A stretch of 45,478 bases of DNA, taken from Caulobacterales bacterium (GTDB lineage Bacteria > Pseudomonadota > Alphaproteobacteria > Caulobacterales > Caulobacteraceae). The DNA lies in assembly GCA_947475655.1 (NCBI GenBank), contig CANJOB010000003.1, forward strand, positions 1 through 45,478, given 5' to 3'. A model generated the notes under the pieces. That model saw only the letters and a program-made list of their open reading frames with translations, was not told the DNA's origin and did not search any database. A program made the translations under genes and the position numbers. This document shows, piece by piece, positions 19,037 to 28,876 of the stretch (its first letter is position 1; each line of letters starts with the position of its first letter).

Positions 19037-20440
19037 ATGCCGAAGCCAACCAAGACCGTCGCGGCGCCCGCTGCGAGCGAGGGCTCCGGCGCGGCGCCGA
19101 TCAAGGTCGGGGTCTACAGCTACTACGTCCTCGCCGTCCTGCTGCTGATCTACATCGTCAACTTCATCGACCGCACGATCCTCAGCATCGTCGCCCAGCC
19201 GATGAAGGAGGAGCTGGGCCTAGCCGACTGGCAGCTTGGCGTACTCAGCGGCATCGCCTTCGCCGTCTTCTACGTGGTCATGGGCGTTCCCGTGGCGCGG
19301 CTGGCCGAGCGGCGTAACCGGGTGAAGATCATTTCCGGCCTGATCGTCATCTGGTCGATCATGACCGCCGTGTGCGGGCTGGCGCAGAATTTCACCCAGA
19401 TTCTACTGGCGCGTTTTGGTGTCGGCGTCGGTGAGGGCGGCTGCTCGCCCGCCTCGCACTCGATCATCGCCGACTATTTCCCGCGCAAGCAGCGCTCCTT
19501 CGCCCTGTCGCTCTATTCGATGGGCATCCCCGCCGGCGCCCTGTTCGGGGCCCTGATCGGCGGCTGGACGGCGCAGCACTTCGGCTGGCGCATGGCGTTC
19601 ATGGTGGTGGGCCTGCCGGGCCTCCTGCTGGCTCTGCTGATGTTGACGATCCGTGAGCCGCTGCGGGGCCGGTTCGATCCGGTGGCCTCCACTGAAGCAC
19701 CATCGCTGATGGACGCGCTCAAGCTGCTGGCCCGCAAGAAGACCTTCGTGCACATCTGCATCGGCGCGACCCTGGCCACCTTCGCCAACTACGGCATCTC
19801 CTCCTTCGCCGTGCCCTACCTGCTGCGCGGTTTCGACATCAAATTGGCCGCCGCCTCCTCCGGCTACGGCCTGGTCACCGGCATCGCCGCCGTATTCGGC
19901 GTGGCCCTGGGCGGCTGGCTGGTCGACCGTTTCGGCGCCAAGGACCGGCGCTGGTACACCTGGATCCCGGCCATCGGCGTGGCGCTGTCGACGCCGCTCT
20001 ACATCCTGACCTTCGCCCAGACCAGCCTGGTCGCCCTGGCCAGCTTTGTGGTGCTGCCGGCGATCATCCACTACCTGTACATGGGTCCGACCTACGGCCT
20101 GACCAGCAACCTGGTCGAGCCGCGCATGCGCGCCACGGCCGCGGCCATCCTGCTGTTGTTCATGAACCTGTTCGGCCTGGGGTTTGGTCCGACCGTCGTC
20201 GGGATATTGAGCGATATCTTCGCCAGCAATGCCTACGCCGGCCAGTTCCTGACCGACTGCCCGGGCGGGATCGCGCCCGCCGGTTCGGCGGCGCCTGCGC
20301 TGGCGGCGTGCAAGCTGGCCTCGTTCACCGGCCTGAAATACGGAATGTATGTCGCCGCCGCCGTCTACCTCTGGTCGGCCGTGCACTACTTCCTGGCCGC
20401 GAAATCCGTCACCGCGGACCTCGCCGTCTACGATCACTAG
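19037..20440 (+). CDS. MFS transporter (spinster-like)
   Basis: 'YIVNFIDRTILSIVAQPMKEELGLADWQLGVLSGIAFAVFYVVMGVPVARLAERRNRVKII', 12-helix hydrophobic pattern. Confidence 0.9.
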   Translation: MPKPTKTVAAPAASEGSGAAPIKVGVYSYYVLAVLLLIYIVNFIDRTILSIVAQPMKEELGLADWQLGVLSGIAFAVFYVVMGVPVARLAERRNRVKIISGLIVIWSIMTAVCGLAQNFTQILLARFGVGVGEGGCSPASHSIIADYFPRKQRSFALSLYSMGIPAGALFGALIGGWTAQHFGWRMAFMVVGLPGLLLALLMLTIREPLRGRFDPVASTEAPSLMDALKLLARKKTFVHICIGATLATFANYGISSFAVPYLLRGFDIKLAAASSGYGLVTGIAAVFGVALGGWLVDRFGAKDRRWYTWIPAIGVALSTPLYILTFAQTSLVALASFVVLPAIIHYLYMGPTYGLTSNLVEPRMRATAAAILLLFMNLFGLGFGPTVVGILSDIFASNAYAGQFLTDCPGGIAPAGSAAPALAACKLASFTGLKYGMYVAAAVYLWSAVHYFLAAKSVTADLAVYDH

Positions 20441-20540
20441 CCTTGCGGCGGCCGGGTTTTCCGGCCGCCCAATATTCTCAAAACCGCTGAATAGCGCGCT
20501 CAATCGGCGGATCGGACTGCGCGCGATACCATACAGTTAT

Positions 20541-20570
20541 GGCATCAATTCATCGCATAAAAGCACTTTT
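20541..20570 (+). promoter_or_regulatory. Shared ~30-nt upstream motif, copy D
   Basis: GGCATCAATTCATCGCATAAAAGCACTTTT; ends 197 nt before ATG at 20768. Confidence 0.6.
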
Positions 20571-20767
20571 AACTATCGTGCGGGCAATGCACCGTTTTGC
20601 CAGCAACACGAATTCTTCGACCAGCATGCTGAGGTGACCAATACAGGACCTAGTGCGCGGCCGGTAAAATCCTAGAAGTTGCGACCTTCTACGCTTCGCG
20701 CGCAGCCAGATACACACTCAACATGCGTAGACACAAAAGCAATATGACTGCAGCAGGGAGGAAAATC

Positions 20768-21694
20768 ATGAAGATGTCCGGTGCGACAGCCGTGCTCACG
20801 GGGGTGGCGATCGCCGTGGTCGTGGGCGCTATCGCGTTCGTAGCGACGCCCGCGCCCACCATCCGAGCCATGGCGGCGGCGAAGGACTCGCACCCGGACT
20901 TCTCCGGCTCCTGGTGGCCGGGGCCCGAGGGAGAGTCGCCCACGAACCTCGTCGCCTTGGGCAACCCGAAGAGTATCGGCTGGGCGCCGCTGAGCCAGGG
21001 CCTTCCCGAGAACCGTAAGCCGCCGACGCCGGAGGAACTGCAGGCCAACGCGCTTAAGTCCGAGGCGCGGTTCGAAAGCCTGGCGGTGACTGACGACCTG
21101 ACCCGGCTGGCCAACGCCACCGGCGCGCCGCCGCCCGCGACGACGCCGGAAGGCGACAAGCGCTACAAGGAATTGAGCACCGGCACCTACGTCAAGGATT
21201 ACAACGAAGCTTGCATGTCCCCGACGGTGATCAGCGGCCTGATGCGCGACTCGGCCGACATCGTGCAGACGCCGACCAAGCTGGTCATGCAGAGCGACAC
21301 CGGGTTCACCCGGACGATCTATATCGACGGCCGCGACGACAGCAAGGCCATCCCCAGCATGTTCGGCTATTCGGTCGGCAAGTGGGAGGGCAAGACCCTG
21401 GTCGTCACCACCACCAACATCGCGGGCAAGTTCATCGCCGCCGGCCTGCGCAACGGCTGGCCGCTGTCCGAGAACGCCAAGCTGACCGAGTGGTTCTCGA
21501 TCACGCCGGACGGCAAGACCCTGGCGATCAAGCGCGTCTTCGAAGACCCATTGTACTACAAGGAGCCGATCGGCTCGATGATGTACTTCGACAGATCGCC
21601 CGATGATCTTTTCGTGTCTCCGTGCGTCGAGGGACTGGCCGACCAGCCCTACAAGCAGGCGTCCGAGTCGCTCTACAAGAGCCTGGGCAAATGA
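20768..21694 (+). CDS. Exported 'HPDxSGxW' family protein (tandem copy 1)
   Basis: MKMSGATAVLTGVAIAVVVGAIAFVATPA signal; 'HPDFSGSWWPGPEGESPTNLVAL', 'GYSVGKWEGKTLVVTTTNIAGKF'. Confidence 0.85.
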   Translation: MKMSGATAVLTGVAIAVVVGAIAFVATPAPTIRAMAAAKDSHPDFSGSWWPGPEGESPTNLVALGNPKSIGWAPLSQGLPENRKPPTPEELQANALKSEARFESLAVTDDLTRLANATGAPPPATTPEGDKRYKELSTGTYVKDYNEACMSPTVISGLMRDSADIVQTPTKLVMQSDTGFTRTIYIDGRDDSKAIPSMFGYSVGKWEGKTLVVTTTNIAGKFIAAGLRNGWPLSENAKLTEWFSITPDGKTLAIKRVFEDPLYYKEPIGSMMYFDRSPDDLFVSPCVEGLADQPYKQASESLYKSLGK

Positions 21695-22635
21695 TCCGAC
21701 TCTCAGCACCTCAAGGGCCGCCCGGCGCCCGCCTTTCGGGAGCCATGTACATCGTCTTGCTCGTTGCGACCTCCGCATTGACGGTCGTTGCCGCGCCGAT
21801 GGACCACGCCATGGCGCAAACCGGAGCAGGACACCCGGATTTTTCCGGATCCTGGTGGCCGGGCCCGGAGGGCGAATCTCCGACCCACATTGTCGCCTTG
21901 CGTAATTCACGGAGTATCCCCTGGGCGCCGCTAAGTAAGGGGCTCCCGGAAAACCGCAAACCACCGACCGACGCTGAGCGCGCCGCCGTCGCGCTCAGCA
22001 GCGAAACCCGCTACACCGCCCTGGCCGTGACCGACGACCGGACGAGGCTGGCAAATCTGACCGGTCAACTTCCCCCCGCGCTCACACCGGAAGGCGATCA
22101 GCGCTATCGCGAACTGAGCGCCGGCACCTACGTCAAGGACTACAACGAAGCTTGCCTGGCTCCCAACGTCATCAGCGGCCTGGCGCGCGACTCGGCCGAC
22201 ATCGTGCAGACGCCGACCAAGATCGTCATGCAGAGCGACCTTGGTTTCACTCGCACGATCTGGATCGACGACCGTGACGACAGCAAGGCCATCCCCAGCA
22301 TGTTCGGCTATTCGATCGGCAAATGGGAGGGGCAAACTCTCGTGGTCACCACCACCAACATCAGCGGCAAGTTCATCGAGTCCGGACAGCGCAACGGCTG
22401 GCCGCTCTCGGAAAACGTCAAACTGACTGAATGGTTTTCGCTGTCGCAGGACGGCAAAACCCTGTCGATCAAGCGCATCATGGAAGATCCGCAGTATTAC
22501 ACGGAGCCCCTCGGCTCGATGATGTCTTTTGAAAAGACGCAGGATGATCTTTTCGTATCGCCCTGCGTCGAAGGCTTGGCAGACCAACCTTACAAGCAGG
22601 CCTCAGACGACCTCTACCAAGCTCTCGGCAGATGA
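21691..22635 (+). CDS. Exported 'HPDxSGxW' family protein (tandem copy 2)
   Basis: ATG overlaps stop of copy 1 (ATGA); 'HPDFSGSWWPGPEGESPTHIVAL', 'GYSIGKWEGQTLVVTTTNISGKF'; very close to copy 1. Confidence 0.85.
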   Translation: MIRLSAPQGPPGARLSGAMYIVLLVATSALTVVAAPMDHAMAQTGAGHPDFSGSWWPGPEGESPTHIVALRNSRSIPWAPLSKGLPENRKPPTDAERAAVALSSETRYTALAVTDDRTRLANLTGQLPPALTPEGDQRYRELSAGTYVKDYNEACLAPNVISGLARDSADIVQTPTKIVMQSDLGFTRTIWIDDRDDSKAIPSMFGYSIGKWEGQTLVVTTTNISGKFIESGQRNGWPLSENVKLTEWFSLSQDGKTLSIKRIMEDPQYYTEPLGSMMSFEKTQDDLFVSPCVEGLADQPYKQASDDLYQALGR

Positions 22636-22679
22636 GCGGCCACCGTTTTTCGCATTTCGCAAACTAGGGAGATTGAGAC

Positions 22680-23078
22680 ATGAAGCGGGCTATTATCCTC
22701 ACAATTGCCGCCCTGGCGATACCGCAGTTCAGCCAGGCCCACCATTCGACCAACCTGTACGTCGATGTCTCCAAGAAGGTGTCGGTGACGGGCGAGTTCG
22801 ACAGCTTGAAGCTGGTCAACCCGCACGCGCTGCTGATGTTCTGGGCGCCCAACGCCAAGGGCGAGCGGGTGTTGTGGTCGGTGGAAACCCACGCGGCCGG
22901 TAACATGATCCGCCTCGGCTGGCGGCCGCAGATGTTCAAGCGCGGCGAGAAGATCACGGTGACGGGTAATCCGTCCCGGAACGGAAGCCCGTACCTGAAC
23001 CTCGTCGAGGTCGTTTTCGCCTCGGACGGATATCACCTGAGCCCGCAGAAGGCGAACAAGGCGCGGAAACCTACATAG
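22680..23078 (+). CDS. DUF6152-like small exported protein
   Basis: MKRAIILTIAALAIPQFSQA|HHSTNLYVDVSKKVSVTGEFDSLKLVNPHALLMFW. Confidence 0.88.
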   Translation: MKRAIILTIAALAIPQFSQAHHSTNLYVDVSKKVSVTGEFDSLKLVNPHALLMFWAPNAKGERVLWSVETHAAGNMIRLGWRPQMFKRGEKITVTGNPSRNGSPYLNLVEVVFASDGYHLSPQKANKARKPT

Positions 23079-23182
23079 CCCGTCTCTAGACGACGTCGTC
23101 CACGGCTCAAGACCGCGTATCGTGCAACGTTACGCGGCGGGCGGGGTGCTGCCTTAAGAAACGAAACATTGGGGGGACCGCC

Positions 23183-25996
23183 ATGCTACGCGCCACCGCG
23201 CTTTTCAGCTCCGCATCCATTCTTGTCCTGCTGACACCGCACGTCGCGCTGTCGCAAACAGCGGCGACGGCTGAGGCCGCCGTGGAAGAAGTCGTCGTCA
23301 CGGGCTCGCGCCTGCAGTCCGGCTTCGCCGCGCCGACGCCGGTGAAGGTGGTCGGCCAGGAGATGATCCAGCAGCGCGCCCCCGCCGGCGCCGGTGAGCT
23401 GATCTCGGAAATCCCAGGCTTCCGCCCCGTGGGCCCGGGCATCGCCACCCGCAGCGGCACCAGCACCACCGGCGGCCAGAACCAGCCTGACCTGCGCGGC
23501 CTTGGGCCGACGCGCACCCTGACGCTGATCGACGGGCGGCGGGTGGTAGGCACCAACGCCACCCAGACGGTGGACATCAACACCATCCCGACGAACCTGA
23601 TCGGCCGTGTGGAAGTGGTGACCGGCGGCGCCTCCGCCGCCTATGGCTCGGACGCCGTGGCGGGCGTGGTGAATTTCATCTTGCTGGACCGCCTGACCGG
23701 CCTGCGCGGCAGCGTCACCAAGGGCATCTCGGCGAAACTCGACAACCGCGAACTCGACTTCACCTTCGCCGGCGGCCACGCCTTCCTCGACGACAAGCTG
23801 CACGTCGTGCTGGGCGGCGACTACAGCAAGAACGAAGGCGTCCCCTACATGTACAACCGCAAATGGGGCGCGCGGGAGCCTGGCCAGCTGGCCAATCCCG
23901 TCACCCGGGCAGCGGGCGTGCCGGCGGTGCAGTACATTGAGGGCGTCGAGTTTTCGACCATGACGCCGGGCTCGATCATCCAGTCCGGTCCGTTGAAGGG
24001 CACCGCCTTCGACATGAACGGCAATCCCTACGCCTTTCAGTACGGCACCGTGGTCGGCACCCAGATGTACGGAAGCACCGCCAACTACGGCAACAACCAG
24101 TTCATGGCCTTCAACATCAAGAACCCCATCGAGCGCGCCGGCTTCATGGGACGGGCCACCTACGACCTGAACGACGACACCTCCCTGTTCATCGAGGGGG
24201 GTTACGGCATGATGGATAACGCCGGCACCAAGAGCAACATCACCCAGCAGCTAGCGCTGACGGTGTCGCGAGACAACCCGTTCCTACCGGCGGCGACGCG
24301 CGCCGCCATGGTGTCCAACAACCTGACCACCGTCACCATCGGCCGGGTCAACAATGACATCGGGCCGTACGACATCTTCAACCACAACGAAACCTGGCGC
24401 ATCGCCACCGGCGCCAAGGGCAAGATCTTCGACGACTGGAATTGGGACCTCTACTACCAGCACGGCGAGACGCAGAACGACTTCAACGTCAACGAACAGC
24501 ATGTGCCCAACTTTCTGGCCTCGACCTATGTGGTCGCCGGGGCCAACGGCCAGCCGGTCTGCGGCCCCGTCGCCACCAACCCCAACCTGACCGCGGCGCA
24601 GCGGGCGATCGTCCAGCCGGGCTGCGTGCCCTACAACATCTTCGGCGACGGCCGCGCCTCCGCCGAAGCGATCAAATATGTGCGCCAGCACATGTACTCC
24701 GTGACTACCCTCAAGCAGGACGTCGCCGCGGCGACGATCTCAGGCGAGCCGTTCGAGAGCTGGGCCGGCCCGGTCTCGGTGGCGGCCGGCATCGAATACC
24801 GCAAGGACTCGATGGACCAGGTCGGCGACCCGGTCTCGGCGGTGGGCGGACCCTTCATCTTCGGCAACCCGCAGTCCTTCGCCGGCTCCAATTCCGTGAA
24901 GGAAGGCTTCGCCGAAATCGGCGTGCCGCTGGCGCGCGACATGCCGCTGCTCAAGGCGCTGGACGTCAACGGCGCGATCCGGCGCACCGACTACAAGATC
25001 AGCGGACCGGTCACCACCTGGAAAGTCGGCGCCACCTACGAGCCGTTCGACGCCATCCGCATCCGCGCTACCCAGTCGCGCGACATCCGCGCGCCCAACC
25101 TCAGCGACCTGTTCAGCATCGGCGGCGCCTCCACCGGCGGCATCGGTTCGCGCAATCCGTTCAACAACCAACAGGGCCAGTTCCGCGGCGTCGCGCGCGG
25201 CAACCCCAATCTGCTGCCGGAGGTCGCCGACACCTTCACCGCCGGCGTGGTGTTCCAGCCGACCTGGGAGTGGGCGTCCGGCTTCCGCGCCTCGGTCGAC
25301 TACTACAACATCATCATCAAGGGCGTGATCGCCAGCGTCAGCTCGCAGGACACCATCAACCGCTGCTTCGCCGGCCAGACGATCTATTGTCCGCAGATCA
25401 CCTTCGACAACAGCGTGTTCGGCGTCGCCGAGATACGCACTTTCGTCTATAACCTGAACAAGCTGGCCACCAACGGCGTCGATATCGACGTCAACTACCG
25501 CGTGCCGCTGGGCGACTTTCCCGGGCGGCTCGACCTGCGCGGGCTGTATTCGTTCGTCGGCGAACTGACCACCACCGATGTCAGCGGCCAGATCGACCGC
25601 GCCGGCGCCGCCCTGGCTGGCCTGCCGTCCAGGAGCGGCAATTTCACCGCCACCTATGTGGTGGGCCGTTTCACCGGCAGCCTGCAGGCCCGCTACACGG
25701 GTTCGATGATCCTCGACGCCAACCTCCGACAGCCGGGCGACTCCGACTACAATGCCGCAGCGACCAACAGCGTGAGCCAGAACCGCTGGCCGTCGACGGT
25801 CTATTATAACCTGCAGGGCCAGGTCGACATCTACCAGCGCGACGCCCGCCGGATACAGCTGTTCGGCGTGGTCAACAACCTGTTCGACAAACAGCCGCCG
25901 CTCTATGCTCCGGTGGCGATGAACACCACAGGGGCGACCAACCCGTACGACCTGGTTGGCCGCAGCTTCAAGTTCGGCTTACGCTTCGAGTTCTGA
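23183..25996 (+). CDS. TonB-dependent receptor
   Basis: 'AAVEEVVVTGSRLQSGFAAPTPVKVVGQ', 'VVTGGASAAYGSDAVAGVVNFIL', C-terminal 'GRSFKFGLRFEF'. Confidence 0.95.
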   Translation: MLRATALFSSASILVLLTPHVALSQTAATAEAAVEEVVVTGSRLQSGFAAPTPVKVVGQEMIQQRAPAGAGELISEIPGFRPVGPGIATRSGTSTTGGQNQPDLRGLGPTRTLTLIDGRRVVGTNATQTVDINTIPTNLIGRVEVVTGGASAAYGSDAVAGVVNFILLDRLTGLRGSVTKGISAKLDNRELDFTFAGGHAFLDDKLHVVLGGDYSKNEGVPYMYNRKWGAREPGQLANPVTRAAGVPAVQYIEGVEFSTMTPGSIIQSGPLKGTAFDMNGNPYAFQYGTVVGTQMYGSTANYGNNQFMAFNIKNPIERAGFMGRATYDLNDDTSLFIEGGYGMMDNAGTKSNITQQLALTVSRDNPFLPAATRAAMVSNNLTTVTIGRVNNDIGPYDIFNHNETWRIATGAKGKIFDDWNWDLYYQHGETQNDFNVNEQHVPNFLASTYVVAGANGQPVCGPVATNPNLTAAQRAIVQPGCVPYNIFGDGRASAEAIKYVRQHMYSVTTLKQDVAAATISGEPFESWAGPVSVAAGIEYRKDSMDQVGDPVSAVGGPFIFGNPQSFAGSNSVKEGFAEIGVPLARDMPLLKALDVNGAIRRTDYKISGPVTTWKVGATYEPFDAIRIRATQSRDIRAPNLSDLFSIGGASTGGIGSRNPFNNQQGQFRGVARGNPNLLPEVADTFTAGVVFQPTWEWASGFRASVDYYNIIIKGVIASVSSQDTINRCFAGQTIYCPQITFDNSVFGVAEIRTFVYNLNKLATNGVDIDVNYRVPLGDFPGRLDLRGLYSFVGELTTTDVSGQIDRAGAALAGLPSRSGNFTATYVVGRFTGSLQARYTGSMILDANLRQPGDSDYNAAATNSVSQNRWPSTVYYNLQGQVDIYQRDARRIQLFGVVNNLFDKQPPLYAPVAMNTTGATNPYDLVGRSFKFGLRFEF

Positions 25997-26135
25997 TTTA
26001 GCGCTGTCGTTTCGCCGCGCTGAACGGGCGCCGTCCTGAGTCACCGCCAAGGGCCGCAGAGCATCCGGCCCGAAGCCAGACACTCAGGGCGGCCCTCAGT
26101 TTCACCGGCGGGCGCAGAACCTCGAGGGGAAGGCC

Positions 26136-27146
26136 GTGGATTCAAAGACGCGACGCAGATTTATCGAGTCCCTGGCCGCCGCCGGCATGCTGACGGCGGC
26201 CAGCCGCGCCCAGGCGATGATCACGGAGAACGACCGGGCCCTGTTGGCCAGGCGCGCCGCCTCCGCGCCCCGGCCCATGCCCGATCCGGAGAGCGATCCC
26301 GAGCTTGTGGCGCAATACCGGCGCCAGATGGACGCGGGCGACGTTCTCGCCAACGCTGATCCGTTGCCGGATGTGGCCGCCTACCATCCGGCCTTCCAGC
26401 TACGGCCGGGCCTGACCGCCGGCATCGCCGTGCCGCATGGACCGGGCCCGTTCCCGGTGATGCTGCACTGTCATGGCAACGGCTTCATCGCCGGCAGCGC
26501 GCGCAGCTACCGCCGCTTCACCATGGACTGCGCCCGCGGCGGCTTCCTCACCATTCTGCCCGACTACCGCCTGGCGCCGGAGAACAAGTGGCCCGCCGGT
26601 TTCGACGACCTGGTCTTTGCCGCCAACTGGGCGCGCGATCATTCCGGCCAGTTCAAGGGCGACGGCCGCAAGCTGCTCGTCACCGGCAACTCCGTCGGCG
26701 GCGGGATATCCCTGTCCCTAGCGCGCTATCTGCAGACCACTCCCGGGTCGCCGAAGATCGCCGGCGTGGCGTCGATGGACGGGCTGCCCGACAACTACGG
26801 CGCCTTCATCGCCAATCCGAAGGCCGGCCGCGCGCGGCGGATATCCTATTGGGCGAGCAGCACCGATCCCGAGCGGATCAGGGATCCGCGCATCAGCCCG
26901 GGGCAGGGGTTGCGCCCCGGCATGCTGCCGCCGGCGATCCTGCTCACCACCGGCAGCGCCGATTTCGCCGCGCCGGAAACGCTGGCCTTCGCCGTGCAGC
27001 TGCGCGCGCTGAACATCCCGTTCGAACTGCGCGTGTTCGAGGGCATGCCGCACGACGCGGCCAAACAGGCCCTGCTCGACGGCGGCCGCGAACAACTCGA
27101 GGTGCTGTTCAGGTTCGGTCACGCCGCCGTCGCGCGTTACGCCTAG
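26136..27146 (+). CDS. Exported alpha/beta hydrolase (HSL/family IV-like), possible Tat signal
   Basis: N-terminal 'KTRRRFIESLAAAGMLTAASRAQA'; oxyanion-type 'HCHGNGFIAG', 'VTGNSVGGGISL'. Confidence 0.82.
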   Translation: MDSKTRRRFIESLAAAGMLTAASRAQAMITENDRALLARRAASAPRPMPDPESDPELVAQYRRQMDAGDVLANADPLPDVAAYHPAFQLRPGLTAGIAVPHGPGPFPVMLHCHGNGFIAGSARSYRRFTMDCARGGFLTILPDYRLAPENKWPAGFDDLVFAANWARDHSGQFKGDGRKLLVTGNSVGGGISLSLARYLQTTPGSPKIAGVASMDGLPDNYGAFIANPKAGRARRISYWASSTDPERIRDPRISPGQGLRPGMLPPAILLTTGSADFAAPETLAFAVQLRALNIPFELRVFEGMPHDAAKQALLDGGREQLEVLFRFGHAAVARYA

Positions 27147-27157
27147 GGGAAACAAAA

Positions 27158-27542
27158 ATGCGCATGTCTCTGAAACTCGCCGCCTGCGCTGTCCTGCTGA
27201 CCGCCGGCGCGGTCACGCCGGTGTCGGCGCATCACTCCGCCGAGGCCGCCTACGACATCAACAAGACAGTGACCTTCGAAGGCACGCTGCAGCGGATCGA
27301 CTGGATCAATCCGCATGTCCTGTTCCACGTGGTTCAGACGGGGCCGGGCGCCCGCACCACCGCCTGGACGGTGGAGGCCAATCCGCCGCGCGGGCCTGGC
27401 CAAGAAGGATTTCGACGGCGCGATCGGCAAGAAGGTGACGGTCGAGGGCTGGCCGGGCCGCAACGGGCGCAAGATCGCTTATTTCCAGGTACTGAACTTC
27501 CCTGACGGCCGCCACATCAGCTTCAAACGCGCCAGCAGATAG
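27158..27542 (+). pseudogene. DUF6152-like protein gene with apparent +1 frameshift near 27395
   Basis: First frame: MRMSLKLAACAVLLTAGAVTPVSAHHSAEAAYDINKTVTFEGTLQRIDWINPHVLFHVVQ...WTVEANPPRG; family-like continuation LAKKDFDGAIGKKVTVEGWPGRNGRKIAYFQVLNFPDGRHISFKRASR* is in the next frame. Confidence 0.75.
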
Positions 27543-27552
27543 GGAGCTTGAA

Positions 27553-28347
27553 GTGAACCACCGAAGGATTTCCCTGTCCGCCGCGGCCGTCGTCGCGGTC
27601 CTGGCGCTTTGCGCCTGCAAGCCGGCCGCGCCCGCCGGCGGCGCCACGCCGGAACTCAGCGACGGCCATCCCGACCTCAGCGGCGTCTGGGCTCCCAAGG
27701 GCATGGCTTTCAAGGTCGCCGACAACAACGGCTCGGTCGACATCACCTATGGCGGGGGCGGCGCCGCGCCGACGCCGCGCAACGCTGCGGCCGAGCCCAA
27801 CACCCCTAAGTACAAGCCGGAGTTCCGCGACAAGGTGGCCGATTTCGCCCGCCGCCAGGACTTCATCGATCCGGTGTTCACCTGCGGCCGGCCCGGCGTG
27901 CCGCGCCTGGGACCGCCGGTGAAGATCATGCACACGGCGAACGAGATCGTGCTGCTCTACCAGCACTACCCGGTCGGCGATTTCTTCCGTGTCGTGCCGA
28001 CCAAGGAAGGCGCGGCCTATCACGACGACCTGGAGCCGACCTTCAACGGCGACGCCGTCGGCCGCTGGGAGGACGACACCCTGGTGATCGAAAGCCGCAA
28101 CTTCGTGCCCGACAGCTGGTTCGGCGAGGACGGCTACATCCACAGCCCGAACATGCGGGTGGTTGAGCGCTTTCGGCGCGAAGGCGACAGCCTGACCTAC
28201 TCGGCCCAGGTCATCGATCCCGATATGCTGGAGGAGCCGTGGACCAAGCCGCAGGCGCAGCTCAGCATCAGCGACACGCCGATCGTGGAATCGCCACCCT
28301 GCACCGACATCTCGCGCCCGCTGCTGTCGACCGAAGAGCACCATTGA
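27553..28347 (+). CDS. Exported lipoprotein-like 'HPDxSGxW' family protein
   Basis: GTG start; lipobox-like 'ALCAC'; 'GHPDLSGVWAPKG', 'VGRWEDDTLVIESRNFVPDSWF...IHSPNMRVVERFRREGD'. Confidence 0.85.
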   Translation: MNHRRISLSAAAVVAVLALCACKPAAPAGGATPELSDGHPDLSGVWAPKGMAFKVADNNGSVDITYGGGGAAPTPRNAAAEPNTPKYKPEFRDKVADFARRQDFIDPVFTCGRPGVPRLGPPVKIMHTANEIVLLYQHYPVGDFFRVVPTKEGAAYHDDLEPTFNGDAVGRWEDDTLVIESRNFVPDSWFGEDGYIHSPNMRVVERFRREGDSLTYSAQVIDPDMLEEPWTKPQAQLSISDTPIVESPPCTDISRPLLSTEEHH

Positions 28348-28378
28348 CCCGGCCCCCGCGATCCCGGAGGCTGCGCTG

Positions 28379-28876
28379 ATGCTTGACCTCGACTCTCTGG
28401 CGCAGTGGATTCAGCAGACGCCCTACAGCCAGTTCGTGCGCGGCTCGCGCAATACCTTCCCGCTGTTCGTGCCGATCGCCCTGGTGCTGCACCTGCTCGG
28501 CATAGCGGCGATTGTCGGCTCGTCCTTGCTGGTCGGCCTCCGGCTGCAGGGGCTGGTGGGAAAGTCGATGCCGGTGTCGGAGGTCAGCCGCCGAATGTTG
28601 CCGTGGATATGGACCGCCGTGCCGGTGATGATCCTCAGCGGCGCCACGGTCTTGAGCAACCGGCCGGGCCGCTACCTCCACAACCCTATCTTCCAGATTA
28701 AGATGGGCCTGCTGGCCACCGCAATACTGGTCACCCTGGCGGTGCACCGCATCTATGCACGTCAGGTCACGCCGCGCGCGGCCGAGGGCGCCGCGGCGCG
28801 GATCGCCGGGGCGGGGCTGATCGCCGTCTGGATCGCCACCCTGTTCGCTGGACGGTGGATTCCCTATGCCTACTGA
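28379..28876 (+). CDS. DUF6644-like integral membrane protein (first of pair)
   Basis: 'IALVLHLLGIAAIVGSSLLVGLRLQGL', 'NPIFQIKMGLLATAIL', 'AGRWIPYAY'. Confidence 0.85.
   Translation: MLDLDSLAQWIQQTPYSQFVRGSRNTFPLFVPIALVLHLLGIAAIVGSSLLVGLRLQGLVGKSMPVSEVSRRMLPWIWTAVPVMILSGATVLSNRPGRYLHNPIFQIKMGLLATAILVTLAVHRIYARQVTPRAAEGAAARIAGAGLIAVWIATLFAGRWIPYAY

Noticed and set aside
20447-20469. GGCGGCCGG-GTTTT-CCGGCCGCC hairpin after the MFS gene as a terminator
   Set aside because: Perfect stem but no U-tract follows; cannot call an intrinsic terminator confidently.
26030-26100. Imperfect long inverted repeat between TonB receptor and hydrolase (GGGCGCCGTCCTGAGT / ACTCAGGGCGGCCCT)
   Set aside because: Mismatched stem and long loop without U-tract; could be chance in GC-rich DNA.
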